The notes below the pieces were generated by a model that had not been told where the DNA came from, did no database searches, and saw nothing but the letters and a program-made list of their open reading frames with translations. The position numbers and the translations under genes were made by a program. Shown one piece after another: positions 28,898 through 37,944 of a stretch of DNA of 64,000 bases; position 1 is the stretch's first letter, and each line of letters starts with the position of its first letter. The DNA comes from Nevskia ramosa DSM 11499 (lineage in GTDB: Bacteria > Pseudomonadota > Gammaproteobacteria > Nevskiales > Nevskiaceae): the NCBI RefSeq assembly GCF_000420645.1, contig NZ_ATVI01000013.1, forward strand, positions 1 to 64,000, given 5' to 3'.

Positions 28898-30319
28898 TCA
28901 GGCCGGCGGCGCCGGCAGCGCCTTGCCCGGATTGAGAATGCCGGCGGGATCGAAGGCGCGCTTCACCGCATGCATCATCGACAAGGTCGCAGCATCGATT
29001 TCCCAGGCAACGAAAGCGCGCTTGTCGATGCCGACGCCGTGCTCGCCGGACAAGGTGCCTTCGAGACTCAGCACAAGGCGAAATACCGCATGCAGACAGG
29101 CTTCGATCGCCACCATCTGCAGCGGATCGTCCGGATTGGCGAGCAGGTTGACGTGGATGTTGCCGTTGCCGGCATGGCCGAAGCAGACGATGCGGATGCC
29201 ATGCTGCTGCGACAGCGCCGCGACGCCGCGGATCAGTTCCGGCAATCGCGACACCGGCACCGCGACATCTTCGTTGACCTTCTTCGGCGCCAGGCTGCGC
29301 AGTGCTGGCGACAGCGCCTTGCGCGCCGCCCACAGGTCTTCGGCCTCGGCTTCCGACTGCGCGGCACGCAGATCGATCAGGCCATCGCCGCTCGCCGCTG
29401 CGCTGACCGCCGCGACGACGGCGGCGATGCCGGCATGGCTGCCATCGCATTCGATCAGCAGCAACGCGCCGCAGTCGGCGGTCAGGCCACAGTCGCGATG
29501 TGCCTGCGCCAGTTGAACGGCATCGCCATCGAGAAATTCCAGCGCGCTCGGCGTTTCCGGCTGCGCCATCAGCCGGGCGACGGCAGCGGCAGCGGCTTCG
29601 ACGTTCCGATAGGCCGCACGCAAGGTGCGTGTCGTTTCCGGTTTCGGCAGCAGCTTCAGCGCCACCTGGGTGATCACCGCCAGCGTGCCTTCGGAGCCGA
29701 TCAAGAGGCGCGTCAGGTCATAGCCGACCACGCCCTTGGTCGTGTAGCAGCCGGTCTTCAGCCGGGTGCCGGTGCCGGCAATCGCGCGCAGGCCGAGCAC
29801 GTTGTCGCGTGCCGTGCCGTACTTCACTGCGCGTGGTCCGCCAGCGCCGCAGGCGAGATTGCCGCCGACCGTCGAGAAGCCGCTGCTGGTGGGATCCGGT
29901 GCCCAGAACAGGCCGTGCTTCGCGGCCTCGCGCTGGACGTCGCCGTTCAGCGCACCGGCTTCGCATTCGAGCAGGCGATCGCCCGGCGACACCCGCAGCA
30001 CCTTGTTCATCTGCTCCAGCGACAGCACCACGCCGCCGTGGATCGGCACCGTGGCGCCGGTGGTATTGGTGCCGCGGCCGCGGGCGATCAGCGGCAGTGC
30101 GTGCTCGCGGCAGCAGTCGATCAGCGCCTGTACTTCATCGACGGTAGCGGCCAGCGCCACCGCCTGCGGCATCGCCACCCGGCGGCTGTTGTCGTAGCCG
30201 TAGGCGAGGCGATCGGCCGGATCGAGCAGCAGCCGATCCGGTGGCAGCAGCGCACGCAACTGGCGAGCGACGCCGGCCGGCAGTTCGACTTCGGGACCGA
30301 CGGTTTCAGGCGTCGACAT
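28898..30319 (-). CDS. FAD-linked oxidase, D-lactate/glycolate dehydrogenase type
   Basis: 473 residues. The FAD-binding PCMH half has PLIARGRGTNTTGATVPIHG and GYDLTRLLIGSEGTLAVIT. The C-terminal half has the His motif CFGHAGNGNIHVNLLANP and LEGTLSGEHGVGIDKR. These are features of the GlcD/D-lactate dehydrogenase family, which oxidises D-2-hydroxyacids. Whether the substrate is lactate, glycolate or 2-hydroxyglutarate is not decidable. The start overlaps yraN's end by 14 bases, so it is read downstream of lpoA-yraN. Confidence 0.92.
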   Translation of the reverse strand: MSTPETVGPEVELPAGVARQLRALLPPDRLLLDPADRLAYGYDNSRRVAMPQAVALAATVDEVQALIDCCREHALPLIARGRGTNTTGATVPIHGGVVLSLEQMNKVLRVSPGDRLLECEAGALNGDVQREAAKHGLFWAPDPTSSGFSTVGGNLACGAGGPRAVKYGTARDNVLGLRAIAGTGTRLKTGCYTTKGVVGYDLTRLLIGSEGTLAVITQVALKLLPKPETTRTLRAAYRNVEAAAAAVARLMAQPETPSALEFLDGDAVQLAQAHRDCGLTADCGALLLIECDGSHAGIAAVVAAVSAAASGDGLIDLRAAQSEAEAEDLWAARKALSPALRSLAPKKVNEDVAVPVSRLPELIRGVAALSQQHGIRIVCFGHAGNGNIHVNLLANPDDPLQMVAIEACLHAVFRLVLSLEGTLSGEHGVGIDKRAFVAWEIDAATLSMMHAVKRAFDPAGILNPGKALPAPPA

Positions 30320-30656
30320 CGAACGCCGCCTTCAGCCAGTGCAGTTGATCGCCGTCGAGCGCGACGACATCGAAGCGGATTTCGCGCTGCGCGTGTTCGG
30401 CGTGAGCGGCAAGGAACAGTTGCGCGGCGTGTACCAGGTGGCCGCGTTTGCGGGCATCGATCGATTCGAGCGCCGAGCCGTAATCACTGCGTCCACGGCT
30501 GCGCACTTCGATGATCGCCAGCGCGTCGCCATCGCGCATCACCAGATCCAGCTCGCCGCCCTTGCAGCGCCAGTTGCGCGCGACCAGCTTCAGACCCTGG
30601 CGTTCCAGGTGGCGCAGTGCCCGCGTTTCGGCGTCGGCACCGCGCAACCAGTTCAC
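30306..30656 (-). CDS. yraN: YraN family (UPF0102) endonuclease-like protein
   Basis: 116 residues from a GTG that overlaps the lpoA stop (GTGA). Holliday-junction-resolvase-like fold: the catalytic pattern is GELDLVMRDGDALAIIEVRS, with the Glu-Leu-Asp and Glu-Val-Arg pair. Located next to lpoA as in most gammaproteobacteria. The same minus-strand frame stays open to 32048 but shadows lpoA there, so the longer frame is rejected. Function in cells is unknown. Confidence 0.9.
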   Translation of the reverse strand: MNWLRGADAETRALRHLERQGLKLVARNWRCKGGELDLVMRDGDALAIIEVRSRGRSDYGSALESIDARKRGHLVHAAQLFLAAHAEHAQREIRFDVVALDGDQLHWLKAAFDVDA

Positions 30657-32674
30657 GGCGGTGGGCTGAGCGAATTCAGCGCGGGTTCGATGCCTGGCGC
30701 CATCACGGAAGGGTCGCCGCCGTTGGTCATCCGGGCGCAGACCAGCTTGCGGCGGATCGCGCCATTGGTCTCGACCGCCAGCGCGCCGGTCGCGCCCTGC
30801 ACCAGATCGCCCGGCCGCAGGGCGTTTTGGGCGATGCGGTTGGCCAGCAGCCAGGCGTCGGCGCCGAAAGCATAGAAGCGCGCCGCTTCCCTGCTGCGGC
30901 CGTTCTGGGCGGCATCGCGCAACGGTTGCAGGGCGCCACTGATGCCGTCCAGCAGCCAGGGCACGTCGCAGAAGCGGATGCCGCTGAGATCGCCATCGCC
31001 TGGGCCTTCGTTGACCGCCGAGGTGGCGTACACCGGCGTGCGGTCGGCGTGGTAGTAGCGGAACAGCGGCCACAGCACTCGCGCCTGCGAGGCTCGGGCA
31101 CCGATGAACACGAAGTCGAAATCGTTGCGGCGCTGCGGGTCGATGTCGGGCCCGGCTTTGGCGCGCGCTTCGGCAGCTTTCTTCTTGTCGTCGATGGCGA
31201 CGTAGCGCAGCAGCTTGCGCACCGGATCCGCCCAGGCCTGCGGCTCGCCGTAGTAGCGGCCGGAGTCGACGACCACGCCACCGAGTTCGCGCAGGCGGGT
31301 CTCGAACGCGGACTGCACGCGGTTGCCCCAGTCGCTGGACGGCGTCATCGACAGCGCCCGCCGCAGGCCACGCGACACGGCGTCCTCGGCAGCGGCACGG
31401 GCCTCGTCCTCGGGCGCCAGCCCGAACTGGTACAGGCCCGGCGGGGCGATGCGGTTGCCATCCAGATAGTTCAGGCCGAGCACCGGCACCGGCAGCGCCG
31501 GAGACTGGGCCAGCACGGTGAGGTTTTCCTTGAGCAGTGGGCCAACCACCACGCCGGCGCCGTCGCTGACCGCCTGCCCATAGGCGGACGGCTCGTAGAT
31601 GCGGGCTGGCGGAGCCGAACCCGCCGAAGCGGCACTCGCGTAGCCGGCGCGCAGCGCGTCGGCGAAGGCGGCCTGCGGACCGGTCTGTGGCAGCAGCAGG
31701 GCGATGCTGCGGCCGTGGGCCAGCGGCGCGCCGGCGGTCACGTCCGGGAATAAGCCGTTGTTTGGCGCGGTGCCGAGCGGCGCATACGGCGCCAGCGGCT
31801 GCTGCGCGGCTTCGGCCGGCGTCAACGCCGGTGCCATGGTCAGCGAGGGCGATGGGGCATACAGCGCGGCAAGGCGTTCCTCGCCCGGATGACGCGGATA
31901 GCGTTTGCGCCAGAGATCGAACTCGCCCAGCGTGGCGCGGCGGCGATGCAGCGCCGCCAGATCCAGCCAGCCTCGGACCAGCGGCGGCTGGCTGGCCGCA
32001 CGGCCAAGGGTGGCGGCGTCGAGCGTGGCGCCCTGCAACAGGTTCCACAGGGTTTCGCGATTGGCGTTGAGGGCGACGATGCCGTTCAGGTAGTGCTCGC
32101 GCAGCACCAGGCTCTGGGTCAAGCCAATCGGATCGTTGCCGCGCGCCTGGGCCTGGGCGCGGACCAGCAATTGGCGTTCGGCGAGTTGCGGATCGCCACC
32201 CGGATCGCCGGCCGGCAGCAGGCGCAAGGCCCGGGCCGAGTCGTTGCGCATCAATGCCGATTGGGCGCGCAGCAGGCGGTAACGGGTCTGCAGGACCGGA
32301 TCGCTGGTCTGCGCCGGAATCTGGTCGAGGATCTGGTCGGCACGGAATGGATCGCGCGCGGCCAGCGAGGCATCGGCGGCACGCAGACGCAGGTCAGCGG
32401 CCTGCTCCGGCGTCGCATCGGCGGCAGCAGCCTGATAACTGCGTGCGGCTGCGGCGGCATCGCCCCGCGCCAGCGCCGCGTCGGCATCGGCCGCGGTGCT
32501 GCTGCCATAGCTCGGCGACGTCGACGCCGCCGGCTCGCTGCCGTAGTTGCCTGGATAGCGTTTGACGATGCCAGTGCTGGTCGAGCAGGCCGTCAAGCCG
32601 AGCAGCATCAGCGCCGGCAGCGCGCGCCGCAGGCGTGCTTGGGCCGGGGCAGAAACAGAGTCTTGGGAAGTCAT
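30653..32674 (-). CDS. lpoA: Penicillin-binding protein activator LpoA-type lipoprotein
   Basis: 673 residues. ATG 32674 gives a lipoprotein signal (LPALMLLGLTAC) with the lipobox Cys. Upstream in-frame codons to 32785 are rejected because they reach into the rsmI gene. An N-terminal helical TPR-like half is followed by a periplasmic-binding-protein-like half (GRSIALLLPQTGPQAAFADA, DFVFIGARASQARVLWPLFR). In E. coli LpoA activates PBP1A from the outer membrane. Divergent from rsmI and followed by yraN, the conserved context. Confidence 0.92.
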   Translation of the reverse strand: MTSQDSVSAPAQARLRRALPALMLLGLTACSTSTGIVKRYPGNYGSEPAASTSPSYGSSTAADADAALARGDAAAAARSYQAAAADATPEQAADLRLRAADASLAARDPFRADQILDQIPAQTSDPVLQTRYRLLRAQSALMRNDSARALRLLPAGDPGGDPQLAERQLLVRAQAQARGNDPIGLTQSLVLREHYLNGIVALNANRETLWNLLQGATLDAATLGRAASQPPLVRGWLDLAALHRRRATLGEFDLWRKRYPRHPGEERLAALYAPSPSLTMAPALTPAEAAQQPLAPYAPLGTAPNNGLFPDVTAGAPLAHGRSIALLLPQTGPQAAFADALRAGYASAASAGSAPPARIYEPSAYGQAVSDGAGVVVGPLLKENLTVLAQSPALPVPVLGLNYLDGNRIAPPGLYQFGLAPEDEARAAAEDAVSRGLRRALSMTPSSDWGNRVQSAFETRLRELGGVVVDSGRYYGEPQAWADPVRKLLRYVAIDDKKKAAEARAKAGPDIDPQRRNDFDFVFIGARASQARVLWPLFRYYHADRTPVYATSAVNEGPGDGDLSGIRFCDVPWLLDGISGALQPLRDAAQNGRSREAARFYAFGADAWLLANRIAQNALRPGDLVQGATGALAVETNGAIRRKLVCARMTNGGDPSVMAPGIEPALNSLSPPP

Positions 32675-32721
32675 CAAGTAAAGTATGACATGGCCTTTTT
32701 GCAGTTGACCTCCGCCGGGGG

Positions 32722-33633
32722 ATGCCCGTGAACCTCCCCGGTGACCCTGGTCTCGAACCCGGCGCTCTATATGTCGTGGCAACACCGATCGGCAATCTCG
32801 GCGATCTGTCGCCGCGTGCGCAAGCGGTACTCGGCGCGGTCAGCCGCATTGCCGCCGAGGACACCCGCACCACCTCGGCGTTGCTCGCGCACTTCGGCAT
32901 CCGCACGCCGCCCGGCGGACTGGTGGCGCTGCACGATCACAACGAGACGCGGATCGCCGAAGGCCTGATCGCTGAACTGGCCGATGGCGCCACGCTGGCC
33001 GTGGTTTCCGATGCCGGCACGCCGCTGATTTCCGATCCCGGCTATGCGCTGGTTCGTGCCGCACGTGCGGCCGGCCGCGCGGTCTACACCGTGCCTGGGC
33101 CCTGTGCGGCGATCGCGGCACTGTCGGTTTCGGGCTTGCCGACCGATCGCTTCGTGTTCGCCGGTTTCCTGCCGGCCAAATCGGGCGCCCGTCGCGCTGC
33201 CTTCGAGCGGATCAAGGCCGAGCCGCGCACGGCGATCTATTACGAATCGACGCATCGCATCGAGGACAGTCTCGATGATCTGGTCGCCGTGCTCGGCTCC
33301 GAGCGCCGGGTCTGCCTGGCGCGCGAGCTGACCAAGCGCTTCGAGCAGAGCATCACCCTGCCGGCTGCAGAACTGCGGACCTGGCAACGCGAAGATCCGA
33401 ACCGTGGCCGCGGCGAGTTCGTCCTGATCGTCGAAGGTGCGCCGGAAGCCGAGAACGATGACCGGGTCGATGCCGAGGCCGAGCGCGTGCTGCGTCTGCT
33501 GCTGGCCGAACTGCCGGCGTCCCGCGCGGTCCGACTGGCAGTCGAAATCACCGGCGCGGCCAGAAAGCCGCTGTACCAACTGGCGCTGAAGCTTGCCGGC
33601 GACAGCGATCGCGACGACAACGAATCTGCCTGA
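32722..33633 (+). CDS. rsmI: 16S rRNA (cytidine-1402 2'-O) methyltransferase RsmI
   Basis: 303 residues. Tetrapyrrole-methylase fold: YVVATPIGNLGDLSPRAQ, AAEDTRTTSALLAHFGI, VVSDAGTPLISDPGYALV and TVPGPCAAIAALSVSGLPTD are the conserved blocks. It modifies C1402 at the decoding site together with RsmH. Divergent from lpoA with a 47-base shared upstream region, the usual arrangement. Confidence 0.96.
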   Translation: MPVNLPGDPGLEPGALYVVATPIGNLGDLSPRAQAVLGAVSRIAAEDTRTTSALLAHFGIRTPPGGLVALHDHNETRIAEGLIAELADGATLAVVSDAGTPLISDPGYALVRAARAAGRAVYTVPGPCAAIAALSVSGLPTDRFVFAGFLPAKSGARRAAFERIKAEPRTAIYYESTHRIEDSLDDLVAVLGSERRVCLARELTKRFEQSITLPAAELRTWQREDPNRGRGEFVLIVEGAPEAENDDRVDAEAERVLRLLLAELPASRAVRLAVEITGAARKPLYQLALKLAGDSDRDDNESA

Positions 33634-33640
33634 GCCTGCC

Positions 33641-34909
33641 TTGACCGAAACGCCCGCCACACCGCCGCTGCGCGCCGATGCTTTTGCCGCCCTGCGTTTC
33701 CCCGAGTACCGCAATCTGATCGTCGGCAATTTCCTGTTCACGATCGCGATGACCGTGCAGGAAATCGCCATCGCCTACGAGCTGTACCTGATCACCCATG
33801 ATCCGTTCGTGCTCGGCCTGCTCGGCCTCGCCGAAGCGCTGCCGTTCATGGCCGTGGCCCTGTTCGGCGGCCATGTTGCCGATCGCCGCGACAAGCGCAG
33901 CATCATGCTTTTCGCGCTCAGCTTCATTCTGGTCGGCTCGATGTTCCTGACCTGGCTGCTGCAGCCGCATATCCGCAGCGGCTTGAGCCAGAACATGTTG
34001 CTGGCCTGCTGCTACGGCGTGGTCGCAGCACTCGGCCTGGCGCGCGGCTTTCTGACGCCGGCAGTGAGTTCTCTGAAAGGCTTTCTGGTGCCGCGCGAGC
34101 ACTACGCCAACGCTACCGCCTGGAGCAGCACCCTGTGGCAGGCCGGCGCGATTCTCGGCCCGGTGACCGGTGGATTCCTCTACGCCGGCGTTGGCCTGTC
34201 GGCGAGTCTGCTCGGCGTCTGCACGCTGTTGTTGCTGCAAGCAGTGATGTACGCACGGATCAAGCCGCGGCCGCCGCAGTTGAGCGAAGCCGAGCAGCTG
34301 GAATCGGTCTGGGAAAGTCTCGCGGTCGGCATCCGCTTCGTGTTCCAGTCGAAGATCATCCTGTATTCGATTTCGCTGGACCTGTTCTCGGTGCTGTTCG
34401 GCGGCGTCGTCGCGGTCCTGCCGGTGTTCGCCGAGGACGTGCTGAAGATCGGCGCCCAGGGCCTCGGCGTACTGCGCGCTGCACCCGCGGTTGGCGCGAT
34501 GGTCACCGTGCTGCTGTGCACCCGTTATCCGCCGATGTTCAAGGCCTGGCGCAATCTGCTGATCGCGGTCGCCGGCTTCGGCGTGTCGATCCTGGTGTTC
34601 GGTTTCTCGCGCAGTCTGTGGCTGTCAGCGGCGGCGCTGTGCGCCAGCGGCGCCTTCGATTCGATCAGCGTGGTGATCCGCGGCACCATCCTGCAGATGA
34701 TGCCGCCGGATCACTTGCGTGGACGCGTGCTCGCGGTGAACAGCATCTTCATCAGCTCCTCGAACGAACTCGGCGCCTTCCAGGCCGGTACCTCGGCGGC
34801 GATCTTTGGCGCCACTCGTTCCGTGCTGATCGGCGGCACGATCACCCTGGCGATCGTCGCCGGCGTCTGGCGGCGCTCGAAGGATCTGCTGGCGCTGCGC
34901 TTGAGCTGA
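33641..34909 (+). CDS. Major facilitator superfamily transporter (EntS-like)
   Basis: 422 residues from a TTG 7 bases after rsmI; another in-frame TTG at 33593 would overlap rsmI by 41 bases. About 12 membrane helices. The loop GGHVADRRDKRSIMLFAL between helices 2 and 3 is the MFS motif A, and RGTILQMMPPDHLRGRVLAV in the second half fits the MFS_3/EntS group of exporters. Substrate unknown. Convergent with the SGNH gene. Confidence 0.88.
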   Translation: MTETPATPPLRADAFAALRFPEYRNLIVGNFLFTIAMTVQEIAIAYELYLITHDPFVLGLLGLAEALPFMAVALFGGHVADRRDKRSIMLFALSFILVGSMFLTWLLQPHIRSGLSQNMLLACCYGVVAALGLARGFLTPAVSSLKGFLVPREHYANATAWSSTLWQAGAILGPVTGGFLYAGVGLSASLLGVCTLLLLQAVMYARIKPRPPQLSEAEQLESVWESLAVGIRFVFQSKIILYSISLDLFSVLFGGVVAVLPVFAEDVLKIGAQGLGVLRAAPAVGAMVTVLLCTRYPPMFKAWRNLLIAVAGFGVSILVFGFSRSLWLSAAALCASGAFDSISVVIRGTILQMMPPDHLRGRVLAVNSIFISSSNELGAFQAGTSAAIFGATRSVLIGGTITLAIVAGVWRRSKDLLALRLS

Positions 34910-34931
34910 GCGCCAGCCATTCAGGCCAGGC

Positions 34932-35948
34932 TCAGGCGGCCTTCATCCGCTTCAGGTACTCGGCAGCCAGCTTTCCGGCGGGGCCGTTCTTCGGATGAAT
35001 CTCGTCGAACCATTGAGAGGGTTTGCTCAGATCGGTCTTGAACGAAAACACCTCGACTCGTCCGCCCCAGCGCGCCTCGGCCGCCACTTCCGCACAGAGC
35101 GAGCGGTACTGGTCGAGCATTGCCTTGGCGACTTCGTAACGAGTGTTGTCGTCCCGGAAGCCGAGTTCGTCGAAGCGCAGGCCCAGCCAGGGCCCGGCGC
35201 GATCATCGTTGTGCGGAACCGGCGTCGACGGATTGGCCGGCGGCACCGGAATCACATGAGCGTAGGTATGCATCAGCACCCGCTCCACACTCGTGCCCTT
35301 CTTCAGCACCGCGGCAAAGACTTCCTGCAGCCAACCGCGCAGCTTCTCCAGTAAAGCGCGGTATGGCTGCTGTTTGATGTAGCCGGCCGGCGTGTCTGGA
35401 AACGGTGCGCGGTCCGGCCGCACGAACGGGCGGATGTCGCCCAGGAAATCGTTGCCGCCAGCGCTGAGCAGGAACAGTTTCGGTTGCTCTTTTCTGACTG
35501 CTTTCAGGTAGTCCGCGGGATCGACCATCTGGCTCAGTTCGGAACCGGCACTGGCCAGGCTCAGCACGTTGAATTCGGGGTCGTTGTTGATGTGATCGAT
35601 CAGATCGTGGATCAGCGGATGCTGGAACCAGGAATCGCCTTCGGCGACGACGCGAATCGCGTTCGGTTGCGTCAGTTTCCTTTCGTCGTAGCGATCCAGC
35701 CGGTTATTGACCTCGCAGCGGATCAGCCAGCCGGCAATGCCGCCGGGAATGTCCTTGAACTCGTAGTGCGTCTCGCGCCGATCGGTGCCGGCAGGTGGCG
35801 GAATGATCAGGCCGGGATCGACGAGATCGAAGCTCAGCTTGCCGGCGCTGCCTTCCACTTCCTTGAAGTACTGGCGAGCGAGCTTCGGAAAATCGTCGGT
35901 ATTGCGCAGCGCGCGTTCGAGAGACATCAGATCGATCTTGGCAGGCAT
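34932..35948 (-). CDS. SGNH/GDSL-like hydrolase of unknown substrate
   Basis: 338 residues without a signal peptide. Catalytic blocks can be placed: block I VVAEGDSWFQHP (Ser nucleophile near residue 106, with Trp after it instead of the usual Leu), block II LASAGSELSQ, block III LLSAGGNDFLGD and block V WFDEIHPKNGPAG (Asp-x-x-His). About 95 N-terminal residues with no recognised domain precede block I. The family hydrolyses esters or acyl groups; the substrate cannot be inferred. The gene stands alone, convergent with the MFS gene. A gagg ribosome-binding site lies before ATG 35948. Confidence 0.78.
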   Translation of the reverse strand: MPAKIDLMSLERALRNTDDFPKLARQYFKEVEGSAGKLSFDLVDPGLIIPPPAGTDRRETHYEFKDIPGGIAGWLIRCEVNNRLDRYDERKLTQPNAIRVVAEGDSWFQHPLIHDLIDHINNDPEFNVLSLASAGSELSQMVDPADYLKAVRKEQPKLFLLSAGGNDFLGDIRPFVRPDRAPFPDTPAGYIKQQPYRALLEKLRGWLQEVFAAVLKKGTSVERVLMHTYAHVIPVPPANPSTPVPHNDDRAGPWLGLRFDELGFRDDNTRYEVAKAMLDQYRSLCAEVAAEARWGGRVEVFSFKTDLSKPSQWFDEIHPKNGPAGKLAAEYLKRMKAA

Positions 35949-36397
35949 GTCAGCAGTCCTCGGCAGGGGAGTGAAGTGATACGCCAGTCGCTCGCGCCTT
36001 GCACCGTCCTTTCACCGGCGCTCTGTGAACGTCGTCGCGCTTGATTGTGAAGGCACGAAAACGATCTGAGCTTTGATCGCAAAACCACTTCCCGCCGCGG
36101 CTCGTGATCGGCAGCATGCGTGCAGTCCTTGTGGCTCTGCGCAAGCGAAGCCGCTACCGCCGATTCCCAGCTCGATCCGCCCATGAACCTCTTGCCCGTT
36201 CGCTGCCGAATGTCGTTGCGCCGCTGTTGCGGCGCCCGATGTCGGTCTGCGCGCTGCGCAAGCTGACGCAAGGGCTGCCGCCACCCGGCGCAGCTTTTGC
36301 AATGCATTCGATGACGGCCCGCGGAGCGTCGCCGTTCGTTCATGTTTGTCGTGGAAGCTGCGTGCCCTGAGTGGTGCGCATGCCAGGAGCAATCGTC
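35949..36397. other. Non-coding region
   Basis: 449 bases between divergent genes. Short open frames exist on both strands but none has a convincing ribosome-binding site or recognisable product. The right end carries the aggagc Shine-Dalgarno of the next gene (36385-36390). Confidence 0.5.
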
Positions 36398-36838
36398 ATG
36401 TACTACAGGTCCAGCAACACCCGTCACGCCATCTACGGCTTCGATTCGCTGTGCGCCGCTGCCCGCGCCGCCGGTCATCGCGGTGATGCCACGCTGCACG
36501 CCGCGCTCGGTGGCGAATCCGGCATCGCCGGAATCGTCGAGCGCTACATCGGCATCGTCGCTGCCGATAGCCGCATCAACCATCACTTCAGCGGCATCAA
36601 TATCGTCCGCCTGCGGCTGATGCTGGTGCGCCATTTCAGCTGGCTGGCCGGTGGCCCGCAGCTCAATGTGCTGTTCGTGCCGGCGCGCAGCGAGCGCCGC
36701 GAAGACAAGGCCGATCTCCACGTGCTGACCGTGCTCGCCGATGGCCTCGACGACGCCCTGCAGCAGTCCGCCGTGCCGTCGTCGGCGCGTCGTCGCTTCC
36801 TCGCGTTGTTCAATCCGGCGCTGCAGATGGCGGCTTGA
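36398..36838 (+). CDS. Truncated-globin-like protein lacking heme ligands
   Basis: 146 residues; ATG 36398 is 7 bases after an AGGAGC site. The stretch ATLHAALGGESGIAGIVERY then ADSRINHHFSGINIVRLR and FSWLAGGP follows the group-I truncated-globin pattern (LYxxLGG, DxRIxHFF, GG). However, the position of the proximal F8 His falls in a charged stretch (PARSERREDK) with no His, and the B10 Tyr is replaced. About 30 residues precede the globin core. Function unknown; it could be a heme-free sensor or a decayed gene. A long hairpin follows. Confidence 0.65.
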   Translation: MYYRSSNTRHAIYGFDSLCAAARAAGHRGDATLHAALGGESGIAGIVERYIGIVAADSRINHHFSGINIVRLRLMLVRHFSWLAGGPQLNVLFVPARSERREDKADLHVLTVLADGLDDALQQSAVPSSARRRFLALFNPALQMAA

Positions 36839-36852
36839 GGTCGCAGCAGCAA

Positions 36853-36895
36853 CGGCGAGCACGGCGCGCCACTAACAGTCGCGTCGTGCTCGCCG
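36853..36895. terminator. Hairpin between convergent genes
   Basis: CGGCGAGCACG (36853-36863) pairs perfectly with CGTGCTCGCCG (36885-36895) around a 21-base loop, between two converging genes. No T tract on either side, so a terminator role is only suggested by position. Confidence 0.4.
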
Positions 36896-36896
36896 C

Positions 36897-37634
36897 TCAG
36901 TAATCCAGATCCAGCGCCCCGCACAGCCAGTCGATCAAGGGGCTGGCGAGTTGGTATTGCCTGATGATCCGCTTCGGCAGATCGGGCGCCAGCAGCGTTT
37001 CGTCGTCGAGCGCAGCGGAAGCGATGTAGTCCTTGCGCTTGATGTCCTCGATCAGCTCGTGGGCCGGGTCGTAGCCCAGCGGCACGCGCTTCATGCTGTC
37101 GCCGCCCAGCGTGCCGAAAGCCTTCTTGAAAGCAGCCGAGCGCGTTGCCGATTTCCAGCTCGCCGGGTTGTTGACGATATAGGCGCGGATGCGCTTCAAG
37201 GTCTCCGGTTGCGGATGCCAGATGCCGCCGCCGAGGAAGCTGTCGCCGGGCTTGATGTGCAGGTAGAAGCCGGGCGCATCGAGCCGACCCATCGTGCCTT
37301 GATCGGCATCGCCGCCACGGATCACCGCACGGGTTGCCTGGTGGTAGAAGCTGGCGCCGGCCCAGGGCTTGTACGGTGTCTTGTCGGCGGCGAAGCGGGT
37401 GTCGCGATGGATGCGGAACATCGAGCCGCCGACCGGCTTCGGATTGGCCACGTAATGCGGGCTGATCTCCTTCAGCGGCGCATCGAGATCGCCGATCAGG
37501 CGCAGGAACGGCAGCTTCACGTGCTGCTCGTATTCGGGCTTGTGGGCGAGGAACCATTCGCGGCTGTTGTTGGCATCGAGCGCGCGCAGGAAGGCGAAGG
37601 TCTGGGTCGAGAAATACGGGGCGGCTTTGGCCAT
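36897..37634 (-). CDS. DUF2461 family protein
   Basis: 245 residues from ATG 37634; upstream codons in frame lack family similarity. Recognised from TFAFLRALDANNSREWFLAH near the N-terminus, MFRIHRDTRFAADKTPYKPW and HIKPGDSFLGGGIWHPQPET. The family is widespread with no established reaction. No signal peptide. Stands alone. Confidence 0.85.
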   Translation of the reverse strand: MAKAAPYFSTQTFAFLRALDANNSREWFLAHKPEYEQHVKLPFLRLIGDLDAPLKEISPHYVANPKPVGGSMFRIHRDTRFAADKTPYKPWAGASFYHQATRAVIRGGDADQGTMGRLDAPGFYLHIKPGDSFLGGGIWHPQPETLKRIRAYIVNNPASWKSATRSAAFKKAFGTLGGDSMKRVPLGYDPAHELIEDIKRKDYIASAALDDETLLAPDLPKRIIRQYQLASPLIDWLCGALDLDY

Positions 37635-37790
37635 CGGGATCGGTCTCCGGGAGTGCCGCGACGATGCCGGATGTGCGGCCCCATTCCAAGCGCCATTGCC
37701 GTTGGATCTGGCTGAAGACAGCCGATGGTGAAACCGTCCGCAGGCCACAGGATTCCACGAGGGGTCTTGACGCCAAGCAGCGGCGCGCAT

Positions 37791-37817
37791 GTACTGCGCG
37801 TCCGAAACGCGCTGTAC
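37791..37817. promoter_or_regulatory. Inverted repeat upstream of the aminotransferase operon
   Basis: GTACTGCGCG and CGCGCTGTAC (one mismatch) flank a 7-base spacer. It lies 150 bases before the aminotransferase start, just after a TTGACG at 37767-37772 that could be a -35. It could be an operator. Confidence 0.4.
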
Positions 37818-37875
37818 GCGATTATTTCGGCAAATAAAAGCCTATATCCGGGCGCCAGACAGCGGTGGTCATCCG

Positions 37876-37944
37876 ATGAGCAAATTCCCCAGCAATCCAT
37901 ATTTCGATGTGGCCTTCCTCCCGACCACGGAGCGCGCGTCGTGA
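37876..37944 (+). CDS. Possible 22-residue leader peptide
   Basis: ATG 37876 opens MSKFPSNPYFDVAFLPTTER-AS and stops at TGA 37942-37944, overlapping the GTG start of the aminotransferase as GTGA. The overlap is what translational coupling would give. Its own ribosome-binding site is poor (cagcggtgg), and no family is recognised, so it may be chance or a leader. Confidence 0.3.
   Translation: MSKFPSNPYFDVAFLPTTERAS

Noticed and set aside
28970-30514. 514-codon plus-strand frame opposite the FAD-linked oxidase.
   Set aside because: It is a shadow on the opposite strand of a well-supported gene, without a recognisable domain.
30657-32048. Long minus-strand frame continuing upstream of yraN.
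   Set aside because: It runs through lpoA in another frame and has Arg/Gly/Pro-rich composition typical of high-GC shadow frames; yraN starts at the GTG overlapping lpoA.
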